A DNA stretch of 64,000 nucleotides. It comes from Tahibacter aquaticus (lineage in GTDB: Bacteria > Pseudomonadota > Gammaproteobacteria > Xanthomonadales > Rhodanobacteraceae). The stretch lies in assembly GCF_004363655.1 (NCBI RefSeq), contig NZ_SNZH01000014.1, positions 1-64,000 on the forward strand, given 5' to 3'. Below, piece after piece: positions 26,031 to 34,600 of the stretch. Made by a program: the position numbers and the translations under genes. Position 1 is the stretch's first letter. Each line of letters starts with the position of its first letter. The notes below the pieces were generated by a model that was not told the origin of the DNA, searched no databases, and saw only the letters and a program-made list of their open reading frames with translations.

Positions 26031-28414
26031 CCGACGCTGTCTTGGGGGAAGTCGCCGCCGGTTGTTTCCACTGCGGCGAAACCTTGCCGTTGCTGCCGTT
26101 GCGGCTGGACATCGCGGGCGAAACGCGCGCTGTCTGCTGCAGCGGCTGTGCCGCGGCGGCCAGTTGGATCCGCGACAACGGCCTGGGCCAGTACTACCAG
26201 CTGCGCCAGGCCGATGCCGCTCGCGTGAACACCCGCACGCAGGATTACAGCGACTGGATGGACGAGGAGCTGCTGGCCGGGCATGCGCGTGCGGTGCCGG
26301 GCGGACTCGAAATCACCGTGCTGAGCAGCGCCATGCGCTGCGCCGCCTGCGCCTGGCTGATCGGCGCTGCGCTGCGCAAGCTGCCGGGTACGCTCGAAGC
26401 CAGCGCCAATGCGCTGACCGGTCGCATCCGCTTGCAGTGGAATCCGCAACAGGTGGCTTTGTCCACACTGTTGCAGCAGCTGGACAGCCTGGGCTATGCG
26501 CCCAGCCTGGCCACGGGCGGCGTGCGCGAACGCGAGACGCGCCGCCAGTGGCGCCGCGACGTGCTGCGCCTGGGCCTGGCCGGCCTCGGTGCGATGCAGG
26601 CAATGATGTTCGCCGAGGTCTTGTATCTGGACAGTGCCGGCGAAATGAGCCTGGCGACGCGGGATTTCCTGCGCTGGATCACCCTGCTCGTGGCCACGCC
26701 GGTGGTTTTCGTCGCCGGCTGGCCTTTTCTGGCCGGCCTGGCACGCGGCCTGCGCCAACGGCAGTGGGACATGGACGTGCTGGTCGGCAGCTCGGTGCTG
26801 CTGGCCTATGGGTTCAGCCTGGTCGAAACCCTGCGCGGCGGCGCACAGGTCTGGTTCGATGCGGCGGTGATGTTCGTGTTCCTGCTGCTTGCCGCGCGCC
26901 AGCTGGAAAGCTGGGTACGCCGGCGCGCTTGTGCACAAGTGGATGCGTTGGCGCAGGTGCGCCCGGCGCTGGCCCTGCGTGAAGGCGCCGACGGTACCTG
27001 CCAGCGCGTCGCGCTAGGCCGGATCAGGCCGGGCGATGTGCTGCAGGTGGCGGTGGGCGAGGTGGTGCCGGCCGACGGCGAACTGCTTGATGCCGCGGCG
27101 AGCCTGGACGAAGCGCTGCTCAGCGGCGAGGCCTTGCCGGTACTGCGCCAGCCGGGCGAGACGCTGGCCGCGGGCAGCCTGTGCTGCAGCGCACCGCTGC
27201 GCCTGCGTGTGCTGCGCACCGGTGCGGATACACGCCTGGCCGAACTGACGCGCCTGGTCGGCCGCGCGCAGGAACAGCGTCCGCACCTGGCGCGTGTCGC
27301 CGATCGCGTGGCGCGTCATTTCATTGCCGCCCTGTTCGTCACCGCCGTGCTGGTTTTCGCGCTGTGGTGGCGGCTGCAGCCCGAGCGCGCGTTCGAAGTG
27401 GCCCTGGCTACGCTGGTGATCAGTTGTCCCTGCGCCTTGTCGCTGGCGATACCGGCTGCCCTGGCCGCGGCGCACGACAGCCTGGCGCGGCGCGGGGTAC
27501 TGGCCTTGCGTCCCGATGCGCTGGAAACGCTGGCACGCCTCGATGTGCTGCTGCTGGACAAGACCGGCAGCCTGACCACGCCACAGCCGCTGCTCGACAC
27601 GGTTCAGGTCTTCGGCAGCCTCGACGTGGCCCAGGCCAGGACGTTGGCGGCGGCCTTGCAATGCGATGCGAGTCATCCGCTGGCTGCGGCATTCGGTACA
27701 TCGATGGCGGCAGCCGGCGAAGTGCAGCAGCGCCGCCTGTGTGCAGGGCAGGGCGTGGAAGGGGTGGTCGACGGCGTCTGCTATCGGCTGGGACGGGCCG
27801 ACTTCGCCGCGGCTCGCGACGACGACGGGGCGATCTGGCTCGGCGACGGCAACGCTGCAATTGCTAGTTTTTCCATTAAACAACAATTGCGCGAGGACGC
27901 GGCAGCCGCTGTTGCCGCGCTGCGCGCCCAGGGCGTGAGGCTGGAACTGGCCAGTGGCGACGGTGTCGCCGCAGTGGCGGAAATCGCCGCGGCACTCGGC
28001 ATTGCCGACTGGCGTGCGCGCCAGTCGCCGCAAGACAAGCTGGCGCGGGCGCGCGAACTGCAACAGCAGGGACATATCGTCGGCATGCTTGGCGACGGCA
28101 TCAACGATGCGCCGATACTGGCCGGTGCCGATGTCTCGTTCGCTTTCGCCGGCGGTGCTGCGCTGACCCACCGCGCCGCCGACCTGGTCTTGACCGGTAC
28201 GCGCCTGCTGCGCATCGCCGAAGCGATTGCTCTGGCGCGGCAGACGCGCCGCATCGTGCGCCAGAACCTGGCCTGGGCGCTGGCCTACAACGCCATCGCA
28301 CTGCCGTTCGCGGCCTGCGGCCTGGTGTCGCCCGCGCTGGCTGCACTGGGTATGACAGCGTCGTCGCTGCTGGTGGTGCTGAACGCCTTGCGCCTGCTGC
28401 GGGCCGTGCCATGA
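26018..28414 (+). CDS. ccoI: Copper-transporting P-type ATPase CcoI/FixI
   Basis: A 798-residue P1B-type ATPase that exports copper for cbb3 oxidase assembly. N-terminal Cys-rich stretch C16FHC19 and CCSGC, then a heavy-metal-binding motif C108-A-A-C111. Eight helices are expected; the membrane metal site is CPC at 470-472. Phosphorylation site DKTG begins at D514, and the hinge GDGINDAP lies at 692-699. Start ATG 26018 lies inside the end of ccoH; the upstream in-frame region has no family match. Confidence 0.94.
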   Translation: MAAVADAVLGEVAAGCFHCGETLPLLPLRLDIAGETRAVCCSGCAAAASWIRDNGLGQYYQLRQADAARVNTRTQDYSDWMDEELLAGHARAVPGGLEITVLSSAMRCAACAWLIGAALRKLPGTLEASANALTGRIRLQWNPQQVALSTLLQQLDSLGYAPSLATGGVRERETRRQWRRDVLRLGLAGLGAMQAMMFAEVLYLDSAGEMSLATRDFLRWITLLVATPVVFVAGWPFLAGLARGLRQRQWDMDVLVGSSVLLAYGFSLVETLRGGAQVWFDAAVMFVFLLLAARQLESWVRRRACAQVDALAQVRPALALREGADGTCQRVALGRIRPGDVLQVAVGEVVPADGELLDAAASLDEALLSGEALPVLRQPGETLAAGSLCCSAPLRLRVLRTGADTRLAELTRLVGRAQEQRPHLARVADRVARHFIAALFVTAVLVFALWWRLQPERAFEVALATLVISCPCALSLAIPAALAAAHDSLARRGVLALRPDALETLARLDVLLLDKTGSLTTPQPLLDTVQVFGSLDVAQARTLAAALQCDASHPLAAAFGTSMAAAGEVQQRRLCAGQGVEGVVDGVCYRLGRADFAAARDDDGAIWLGDGNAAIASFSIKQQLREDAAAAVAALRAQGVRLELASGDGVAAVAEIAAALGIADWRARQSPQDKLARARELQQQGHIVGMLGDGINDAPILAGADVSFAFAGGAALTHRAADLVLTGTRLLRIAEAIALARQTRRIVRQNLAWALAYNAIALPFAACGLVSPALAALGMTASSLLVVLNALRLLRAVP

Positions 28415-28767
28415 CGATCTTGCTATTGCTGGTGCCGATCAGCGTGCTGCTGCTAGGTGCTGCAGTCGCCGCGTTTGCATGGGCCGTGCGCACGGGCCAG
28501 TTCGACGATCTGGATACGCCGGCCGTGGCGATGCTGGTCGAGACGGACGACTCGATCGCGGCCTGCGATGGCGATGCCGCGGCCGGCAAGCGCCGTGTCG
28601 GTAGTGCGCCGAGCGCCGCTGCGCGTGCTGCAGCGGACAGCGGCGACTGTCCGCGCGCTTCGCGCCTGCGTTCCGCCGGCAGCGGTGGCGCCTGGGACTG
28701 GTCGTGGCCGATCGCGCGTGCCCGGCGTGGACGCGAGCTGGCGCAAGGCGACGGCGATGCCGATTGA
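28411..28767 (+). CDS. ccoS: cbb3 assembly protein CcoS with long C-terminal extension
   Basis: A 118-residue protein. The first 47 residues are a standard CcoS: helix ILLLLVPISVLLLGAAVAAFAWA, then VRTGQFDDLDTPA. CcoS is normally 45-75 residues; here a low-complexity Ala/Arg/Ser tail of about 70 residues follows and overlaps the next gene by 11 bp. The start overlaps the ccoI stop (ATGA). The tail may be a true extension or a frameshift/lost stop; the first part is certain. Confidence 0.85.
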   Translation: MTILLLLVPISVLLLGAAVAAFAWAVRTGQFDDLDTPAVAMLVETDDSIAACDGDAAAGKRRVGSAPSAAARAAADSGDCPRASRLRSAGSGGAWDWSWPIARARRGRELAQGDGDAD

Positions 28768-29482
28768 TTTCGTCGCGCTGGCGGCTGCGCTGCTCAGCGG
28801 GCTGTTCGGCAGCCTGCATTGCGCGGCGATGTGCGGCGGCATTGCGACTGGCCTGGGCTCCTGCGGTGGCCAGGCGCGCGGCAGTTTCGGCGTGGCGCTG
28901 CGGGTGAATGCGGGGCGGCTGCTCGGCTATGTACTGGCCGGCCTGCTGGTCGGTGCGCTGGGTGCCGGTCTGCTGCAGCTGGTCGATGCCAGCGGCCTGG
29001 GCACGCTGCTGCGCGTACTGTCGGGAGCCGTACTCGTCGCCGTCGCGTTGCGTTTGCTAGATGTGCACAAAAAATACAAATTACCCGGTGGCGCCGGGGC
29101 TGGCCTGTGGCGCTGGCTGGCACCGCTGCAGCGGCGTCTGCTGCCGGCGACGACGCCGGCTCGCCAATGGCTGCTGGGCATGCTGTGGGGCTGGCTGCCC
29201 TGCGGCCTGAGCAGCTCGCTGTTGCTGGCAGCCTGGCTGCAGGCCGATTGGCTCAATGCGGCATTGACCATGGCTGCATTCGGCCTGGGTACCTTGCCGC
29301 TGATGCTGCCGCTGACCTGGAGCGGCGTGCAGCTGGGCCGGCGACTGGCACAGCCGGCCTGGCGGCGCAGTGCCGCAGCGCTGGTACTGAGTGCAGGCGT
29401 GCTGACGATGACCGCACCGTGGCTGCTGCAGGTGCCGGCCTTGCAGGGCGTTCTCGGTGCACTGGGGTGCCGCGGCCATTGA
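28757..29482 (+). CDS. SafE/TauE-like membrane protein of the cco locus (CcoH2-type)
   Basis: A 241-residue protein with six or seven helices. It has the family start LAAALLSGLFGSLHCAAMCGGI, with the conserved HCAxMCGG copper-type motif, and a second LGMLWGWLPCGLSSSLL motif. Such SafE-type (DUF2 domain PF13386) proteins adjoin ccoS in many proteobacteria and are linked to copper or heme supply for cbb3. It overlaps ccoS by 11 bp, so it is part of the operon. It is convergent with the fnr gene, 18 bp apart. Confidence 0.85.
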   Translation: MPIDFVALAAALLSGLFGSLHCAAMCGGIATGLGSCGGQARGSFGVALRVNAGRLLGYVLAGLLVGALGAGLLQLVDASGLGTLLRVLSGAVLVAVALRLLDVHKKYKLPGGAGAGLWRWLAPLQRRLLPATTPARQWLLGMLWGWLPCGLSSSLLLAAWLQADWLNAALTMAAFGLGTLPLMLPLTWSGVQLGRRLAQPAWRRSAAALVLSAGVLTMTAPWLLQVPALQGVLGALGCRGH

Positions 29483-29500
29483 TGCCGCGACGCGAGGGTT

Positions 29501-30238
29501 TCAATGCAAGGCGTGGCCGTGCACTGCGTCGGCGATCTGACGCTGCTGCAACAGACGCACCTGGCGGCCGCGCACGGCGATGACGCCGTCGTCCTGCAGC
29601 TTGGTAAAACTGCGGCTGACGGTTTCTATGACCAGGCCGAGATAGCTGCCGATGTCTTCCCGTGTCATCGGCAGAGCGAACGCGCTGCCGTCCTGGCCCA
29701 GCGTCTCGAAGCGCTGCGACAGGCTATGCAGGAACAGCATCACGCGGTCGTTGGCCTGGCGCCGGCTCATCATTTCCAGATGGTCCTGGTCGCGTCCCAT
29801 GCTGCGGCCGATCACGCGCAGCAGCTGGCGCTGCAGTCCCGGCACCTGCGCGGCAACGTGATGCAATTCCTCCAGCGGTACTTCGCAGACCCGGGCATTT
29901 TCCAGCGCGATGGCATCGCAGCGATGCTGGCCGTGGCCTAGCGCGTCCAGTCCGATCAGTTCGCCCGGCAGATGGAAGCCGATGACCTGCTGCTCGCCAT
30001 CGGCGCTGCAGGCTACGGTCTTGAACGAGCCCTCGCGTGCAACGTAGATACGCGCGGCGCCGCTGCCGACGCGAAACAGATGTTCGCCGCGCGCAACCGG
30101 CTTGCGCCGCTTCACCACGCGATCCAGCCGCTCCACATCGCTGGCAACGATGCCGGCAGGCAGGCATAGCTGGCGCAGCGAACAATTGGCGCAATTGCGC
30201 CGCAGGGTTTCCAGATCGACGACGGGGGCTGTTTCCAT
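29501..30238 (-). CDS. fnr: Fnr/Anr-type oxygen-responsive regulator
   Basis: A 245-residue Crp/Fnr-family activator. It keeps the N-terminal Fe-S cysteines C16, C19 and C25 (CANCSLRQLC) and the fourth, C118 (NARVCEVPLEEL), so it should sense oxygen by a 4Fe-4S cluster. The cNMP-binding-like core and the dimer helix (VIGRSMGRDQDHLEMM) follow. The HTH contains MTREDIGSYLGLVIETVSRSF, with the E-x2-SR contact residues of Fnr, which fits the TTGAT-type site near azurin. It is convergent with the cco operon. Confidence 0.93.
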   Translation of the reverse strand: METAPVVDLETLRRNCANCSLRQLCLPAGIVASDVERLDRVVKRRKPVARGEHLFRVGSGAARIYVAREGSFKTVACSADGEQQVIGFHLPGELIGLDALGHGQHRCDAIALENARVCEVPLEELHHVAAQVPGLQRQLLRVIGRSMGRDQDHLEMMSRRQANDRVMLFLHSLSQRFETLGQDGSAFALPMTREDIGSYLGLVIETVSRSFTKLQDDGVIAVRGRQVRLLQQRQIADAVHGHALH

Positions 30239-30334
30239 GCGGCGAGCATAGTGGGGCGTATCTGCCGGCGGGCTGGCTGCGACGAAATGTCGTAGGAGGA
30301 CTTTGGTCGATTCTGGTGAGTAGTCAGGCTGGTT

Positions 30335-30419
30335 GGTTTACGTCCACCGACGTCTCTCCGCCAGACAGCAAAAAGGGGCCGTTGGGCCCCTTCTCGCTGT
30401 CTGGCGGAGAGAGTGGGAT
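30335..30419. repeat. 85-bp direct repeat, copy 1 (tRNA-Ser 3'-end module)
   Basis: Identical to 30518-30602 over 85 bp. In tRNA orientation it begins with the last 18 nt of the tRNA (30402-30419, from the T arm to CCA) and continues through the terminator hairpin and the inverted copy of the tRNA end. The distance between copies is 183 bp. Confidence 0.9.
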
Positions 30420-30517
30420 ATGTTCGGCCCATCCCTGGGCCTCACCCCTCGCGCGTTGCGCGAGGGGCCAGCCTGCGGCTGTCTTGATTCGCTCCCGGCG
30501 AATCAATCGAACCGGTG

Positions 30518-30602
30518 GGTTTACGTCCACCGACGTCTCTCCGCCAGACAGCAAAAAGGGGCCGTTGGGCCCCTTCTCGCTGTCTGGCGGAGAGAGTGGG
30601 AT
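30518..30602. repeat. 85-bp direct repeat, copy 2 (contains tRNA-Ser 3' end)
   Basis: Identical to 30335-30419. Positions 30585-30602 are the 3' end of the functional tRNA-Ser gene. Inside it, 17-nt inverted arms (30536-30552 and 30579-30595) flank the terminator, so the tRNA acceptor strand plus CCA is repeated in inverted orientation just past the terminator. Confidence 0.9.
30553..30575 (-). terminator. Terminator of tRNA-Ser
   Basis: On the minus strand, an 8-bp stem aaggggcc/ggcccctt (arms 30568-30575 and 30556-30563) with a 4-nt loop runs into five T (30553-30557). It lies 10 nt past the encoded CCA. An identical hairpin lies 183 bp further on (30370-30392). Confidence 0.85.
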
Positions 30603-30674
30603 TCGAACCCACGGTGGGTATAAGCCCACGGCAGTTTTCAAGACTGCTGCCTTAAACCGCTCGGCCATCTCTCC
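30585..30674 (-). tRNA. serT: tRNA-Ser (anticodon UGA)
   Basis: 90 nt including an encoded CCA (30585-30587) and discriminator G (30588). Acceptor stem GGAGAGA/TCTCTCC is perfect. The D arm is TGGCCGAGCGGTTTAAGGCA, the anticodon loop is CT-TGA-AA closed by gcagt/actgc, the long variable arm is that of a class II tRNA (GTGGGCTTATACCCAC), and the T loop is GGTTCGAATCC. It decodes UCA and other UCN codons. Confidence 0.97.
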
Positions 30675-30692
30675 GAAGTTTTATTCAACGAA

Positions 30693-30721
30693 ATCAAACA
30701 GTGACTCTGAGTTAGTTGCAA
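30693..30721 (-). promoter_or_regulatory. Likely promoter of tRNA-Ser
   Basis: On the minus strand, TTGCAA (30716-30721), 17 bp, TTTGAT (30693-30698); the tRNA 5' end follows 18 nt after the -10 element. Spacing is right, but each hexamer matches the consensus at only four of six positions. Confidence 0.5.
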
Positions 30722-30879
30722 TCTTGAGACTATAGCCGCGAAGCATAGCGAATCCCGGCGCGGAGCTCCACGAGGACTGCGGGGAAATGCTCAGGCAGCG
30801 GTGTAAATTGCAACCGTACAGATTGTTTTGGCGCGAGTGCTGACGTAGTTTGCAGGGGCTGCAAATGGGGAGTAGGGAT

Positions 30880-31566
30880 GTGATTAACGTTGTCCTCATT
30901 GACGACCACTTGCTGGTGCGTAACGGCTACCGTGCCATGCTCGACCGACGGCCGGAGTTTGCCGTCGTCGGCGAGGCTGGCGACGGCGAGGCCGGGCTTG
31001 CGCTGATTCGCAAGCTGGAGCCCGATATTGCGGTGCTGGATCTGCATATGCCGCGGCTCACCGGTGTCGAAGTGACGGAACGGGTTCGCCGTAGCGAGTT
31101 GAAGACGCGCGTGGTGATCGTGACGGTGGCCGGCGAGGCGCCGTTTCCGCGGCGGTTGCTGGAGGCGGGGGCATCGGGTTATCTGACCAAGGCCTGCCCG
31201 GCCGAGGAGTTCATCCTCGCCTTGCAGCAGGTTGCCGACGGGCGCCGTTACCTCGCGCCGTCGATTGCGCAGCAACTGGCGATGGAATCGGTCGATGGCG
31301 GCGGCGGATCGCCGTTCGACCGCCTGACGACGCGAGAGCTGGAAATCGCGATACGGCTGGCCCAGGGCGACGATGCGCAAACCTTGTCGCGTTTTCTCAG
31401 CATCAGCGACAAGACCATCTCTACGCACAAGTCGAATATTTTCGCCAAGCTGGATATCGACAATGTTGTCGCACTGGCGCATCTGGCCAATGTGCATGGC
31501 GTGCTGCATCTGGGCAACGCGCTGGAGACGGCCAACGGCACGCGACGGCGGCGGCGCCAGCGCTAG
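30880..31566 (+). CDS. NarL/FixJ-family response regulator, GacA/UvrY-like
   Basis: A 228-residue two-component regulator. The receiver domain has phosphoacceptor D54 (IAVLDLHMP) and the conserved Lys in YLTKACPAEE. The LuxR-type HTH at about 145-205 reads LTTRELEIAIRLAQGDDAQTLSRFLSISDKTISTHKSNIFAKL. I chose GTG 30880 because it gives MINVVLIDDHLLVR, the GacA/UvrY N-terminus, with aggga just upstream; an in-frame ATG at 30865 would add five residues and is also possible. The domain order and sequence resemble GacA, which controls small regulatory RNAs, but no sensor kinase or uvrC adjoins it. Confidence 0.87.
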   Translation: MINVVLIDDHLLVRNGYRAMLDRRPEFAVVGEAGDGEAGLALIRKLEPDIAVLDLHMPRLTGVEVTERVRRSELKTRVVIVTVAGEAPFPRRLLEAGASGYLTKACPAEEFILALQQVADGRRYLAPSIAQQLAMESVDGGGGSPFDRLTTRELEIAIRLAQGDDAQTLSRFLSISDKTISTHKSNIFAKLDIDNVVALAHLANVHGVLHLGNALETANGTRRRRRQR

Positions 31567-31585
31567 CGTGCAGGGCGTTGGAAGG

Positions 31586-31604
31586 GCGCTCATCGCGCCC
31601 TACG
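31586..31604 (+). repeat. Core of the REP-like repeat found at 18.2 kb
   Basis: The 19 nt gcgctcatcgcgccctacg are identical to the reverse complement of 18290-18308. It lies between the response regulator stop and the terminator at 31622. Confidence 0.55.
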
Positions 31605-31621
31605 TGTTCGCTTCCAACGAG

Positions 31622-31648
31622 AGAGGCCCGCCATTGGCGGGCCTCTTT
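31622..31648. terminator. Bidirectional terminator between response regulator and rne
   Basis: Perfect 11-bp stem agaggcccgcc (31622-31632) / ggcgggcctct (31636-31646) with a 3-nt loop, followed by T on the plus strand. It separates two convergent genes. Confidence 0.8.
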
Positions 31649-31652
31649 GGGT

Positions 31653-34600
31653 TTACGGCGTGGACTCGTCGTCCTTGGCTTCGCTGACGGGTTTGTCGTC
31701 AGCACTGGCCGCGGGAGGCGTTCGCAGGGCGGTGACTACGGCCTGACGCACGCTTTGGCCGGCCGGCGTTTCGCTGCGCGGTTCGGGCATGCCCAGGGAC
31801 AGCTGGGCAGTGGCGGTTGTCGGCTTGTCGCTGGTGCTTTCGCTGGAACGCGCGGTACTGCTAGCAGCACCCGGGATCGGTGCGGAGCGGGCCGGGCCCG
31901 GTGCTACCGGCGTTTTCGACGCGATCGCAGCGCTGCCCGGCGGTGGCGGCGTTACCGCGGCCGGCGGCGGCAGTATCGCGCTGGGTGGAGTGACGGGGAT
32001 CGGTGCAGTGCGCTGCGGAGCCGGTGCACTCGGCGCAGCAGCAATCGGCGCCGGCTTGGCCGGTGCGATGGCCGTGGCTTGTACCGGAGCGACGGAAGCA
32101 GCAGGCGTGGTGACAGGCGTCGCGGGGATCGGTGCCGAAGCGATCGGTGCGGTTGCTGCAGTAACCGGAGCCGAAGCCACCGGAGCCGAAGCCGCCGGAG
32201 CCGAAGCCACCGGAGCCGAAGCCACCGGAGCCGAAGCCACCGGAGCCGAAGCCACCGGAGCCGAAGCCACCGGAGCCGAAGCCACCGGAGCCGAAGCCAC
32301 CGGAGCCGAAGCCACCGGAGCCGAAGCCACCGGAGCCGAAGCCACCGGAGCCGAAGCCACCGGAGCCGAAGCCACCGGAGCCGAAGCTGCCGGAGCCGAA
32401 GCTGCCGGAGCCGAAGCTGCCGGAGCCGAAGCTGCCGGAGCCGAAGCTGCCGGCTTGTCCACTTCTACGCTTTTCGCTGCACTTTCTACTGCGGTTGCGG
32501 CGGCTGGAGTGCTGGCCGCTGCAGGATCTTCCGACCGGGCCTGCGGTGCCACGGGCGAAACGGCTGCGGAGGCTACGGCGGCGATGCCGTTGCTGTCGGC
32601 AGCTGCCGTAGACGGTACGGTTTCATGCACGGCCTGTTCGTCGCGTACGGCTTTTTCACGCGGTTCGCGGACTTCACGACCTTCGCGCGGTTCGCGGCCT
32701 TCACGCGGCGCACGGCCTTCGCGCGGTTCCCGTACTTCGCGGGGCTCGCGCGGTTCGCGGGGCTCACGTACTTCGCGAGGTTCGCGCGGTTCGCGCACTT
32801 CCCGCGGTTCGCGGGCTTCGCGCGGTTTGTTGCTTTCTGCATTCGTCGCGTTGGCTACAACGCCGTCGCTGCCTTCGCCTTCGCCCTCTTCGTCGTCGAA
32901 GTCGGCGTCGGTCGAACCGTCGGCCTGCTCGGCACCGCCTTCGTTGCGGCGGCGGCGGCGGCCACCGCGGCGTCCGCGGCGGCGACGTCCGCCTTCGCGG
33001 CCGCTGTCGTCAGCGGCAATGCCCGGAGCGGCGTCGCCATTCTCGACCGCTTCACCGGCAGCGGCCGCAACGGCGGCTTCGGCCAGCTTGGCTGCTTCCT
33101 TGGCTTCGGCGTTCAGTGCGCTGGGCGGTGCCGGCGTACGCGTATCGGGACGGCCTTCAACCGCTGTACGCGCTTCCACGGGCTTGGCTGCGTCGGTGCG
33201 CGGCTCGACGGGCTTACTCTCGGCACGGGCCTCGCCCTGGCGCTGCGTGTTCGGATTGGCGCGGTTTTCCTGCGGCGCCCGCTGCTCCTGCGGCGGGCGC
33301 TTTTCCTGGCGTTCCTGCTTGTCCGGGCGTTCGCCCTTGGGCTGCTGGCCCTGGGCTGCGGCCTGGCGCTGTTCCTTGTCCGGACGTGGCTCCTTGTCCT
33401 GGCGCTGCGACTGGCCGGCCTTGTTCTGCGGCTGGCCCTGGGCTTCGCCACGGGCGGGCTTGGCATCGCGCGGCGCATCGCCGCGACCGCTGCGCTGTTC
33501 GCTGCGGCCGCCACGCTGGTCGCGGCCGCCACGGCCACCCCGCTGGTCGCGGTCATTGCCGCGCGGCGGCAGCGGGCGCTGTGCCGGCTTGATCGGCGCG
33601 GTCACGACCGGTTCGCTGCGCGGAGCCGGGGCTTCGCCCGTGAACATGGCCAGCATGCGGGCAAAGAAGCCTTGCTTGGGGGCCGTCGTGCGCGGGCTGG
33701 CAACCAGCGGTGCCGTTGCGACAGGGGCGGCAACTTCGTCGCTTTCCGGTCGCAGCGGTGCGGGGCTGGCCGGTACGACGCGGCTGACCGCGGGGCGTTC
33801 CGGTTCTTCGCTGGGCTGCGCGACCTGCGGCGGCGGGGTGACCACGATCGGGGTGAGGCGGTCGTAGCTCGGCCGTGGCGCGTCGCCGATGTCGGCGCTC
33901 TTGATGCGCTGGATTTCCAGGTGCGGCGTTTCCAGCTTTTCGTCGGCGACGATGATCACCGCCACGTCATGGCGCTGTTCGATTTCGCTGACCTGGCGGC
34001 GCTTTTCGTTGAGCAGGAAGTTGGCGACGTCGGACGGCGCCTGCACCAGCACCTGGCCGGTGTTGTCCTTCATCGCGTGTTCCTCGACCAGGCGCAGGGC
34101 CGACAGGGACAGCGATTCGATGCTGCGGATGCGGCCGTGGCCGGTGCAGCGCGGGCAGACGATCTGGGTCGACTCGCCCAGGCTGGGACGCAGGCGCTGG
34201 CGCGACATTTCCATCAGGCCGAAGCGCGAGATGCGGCCGAGCTGCACGCGGGCGCGGTCGAGCTTGAGCGCGTCTTTCAGCGTTTCCTCGACTTCGCGCT
34301 GGTGGCGCGGGCTGTCCATGTCGATGAAGTCGATCACGATCAGGCCGCCGGCATCGCGGATGCGCAGCTGGCGCGCGATCTCGATGGCCGCTTCGCGGTT
34401 GGTGTTGAACGCGGTTTCCTCGATGTCGCCGCCCTTGGTCGCCTTGGCCGAATTGATGTCGATGGCCGTCAGTGCTTCGGTCTGGTCGATCACGATGGAG
34501 CCGCCCGAAGGCAGCCGCACGGTGCGCTCGAACGCGTTCTCGATCTGGGTTTCGATCTGGAAGCGCGAGAACAGCGGGGTGGTGTCCTTGTACAGCTTGA

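Larger units (their letters stand above)
30239..30584. other. Repeat-filled gap between fnr and tRNA-Ser
   Basis: 346 bp with no supportable protein gene. It holds both copies of an 85-bp direct repeat (the second runs into the tRNA), two long inverted repeats, the tRNA terminator, and two further hairpins: cccctcgcgc-gtt-gcgcgagggg at 30445-30467 and gattcgc-tcccg-gcgaatc just after it. The promoter of the divergent fnr gene must lie at its left end. Confidence 0.7.

Noticed and set aside
30335-30602. Direct repeats at the tRNA end as attL/attR of an integrated element
   Set aside because: Only 98 bp separate the copies and no integrase is near. A scar remains possible, but the repeat includes the terminator and fits the rtT-like arrangement better.
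30324-30668. 114-codon minus-strand frame with two 28-residue repeats, starting inside tRNA-Ser
   Set aside because: The start MAERFKAAV is simply the translated tRNA, a well-known spurious ORF type. The repeats come from the 85-bp duplication; 183 bp is a multiple of three, so the frame stays open by chance.
32167-32451. Tandem 15-bp array as a CRISPR-like locus
   Set aside because: Units are directly joined with no spacers and lie in frame inside rne.
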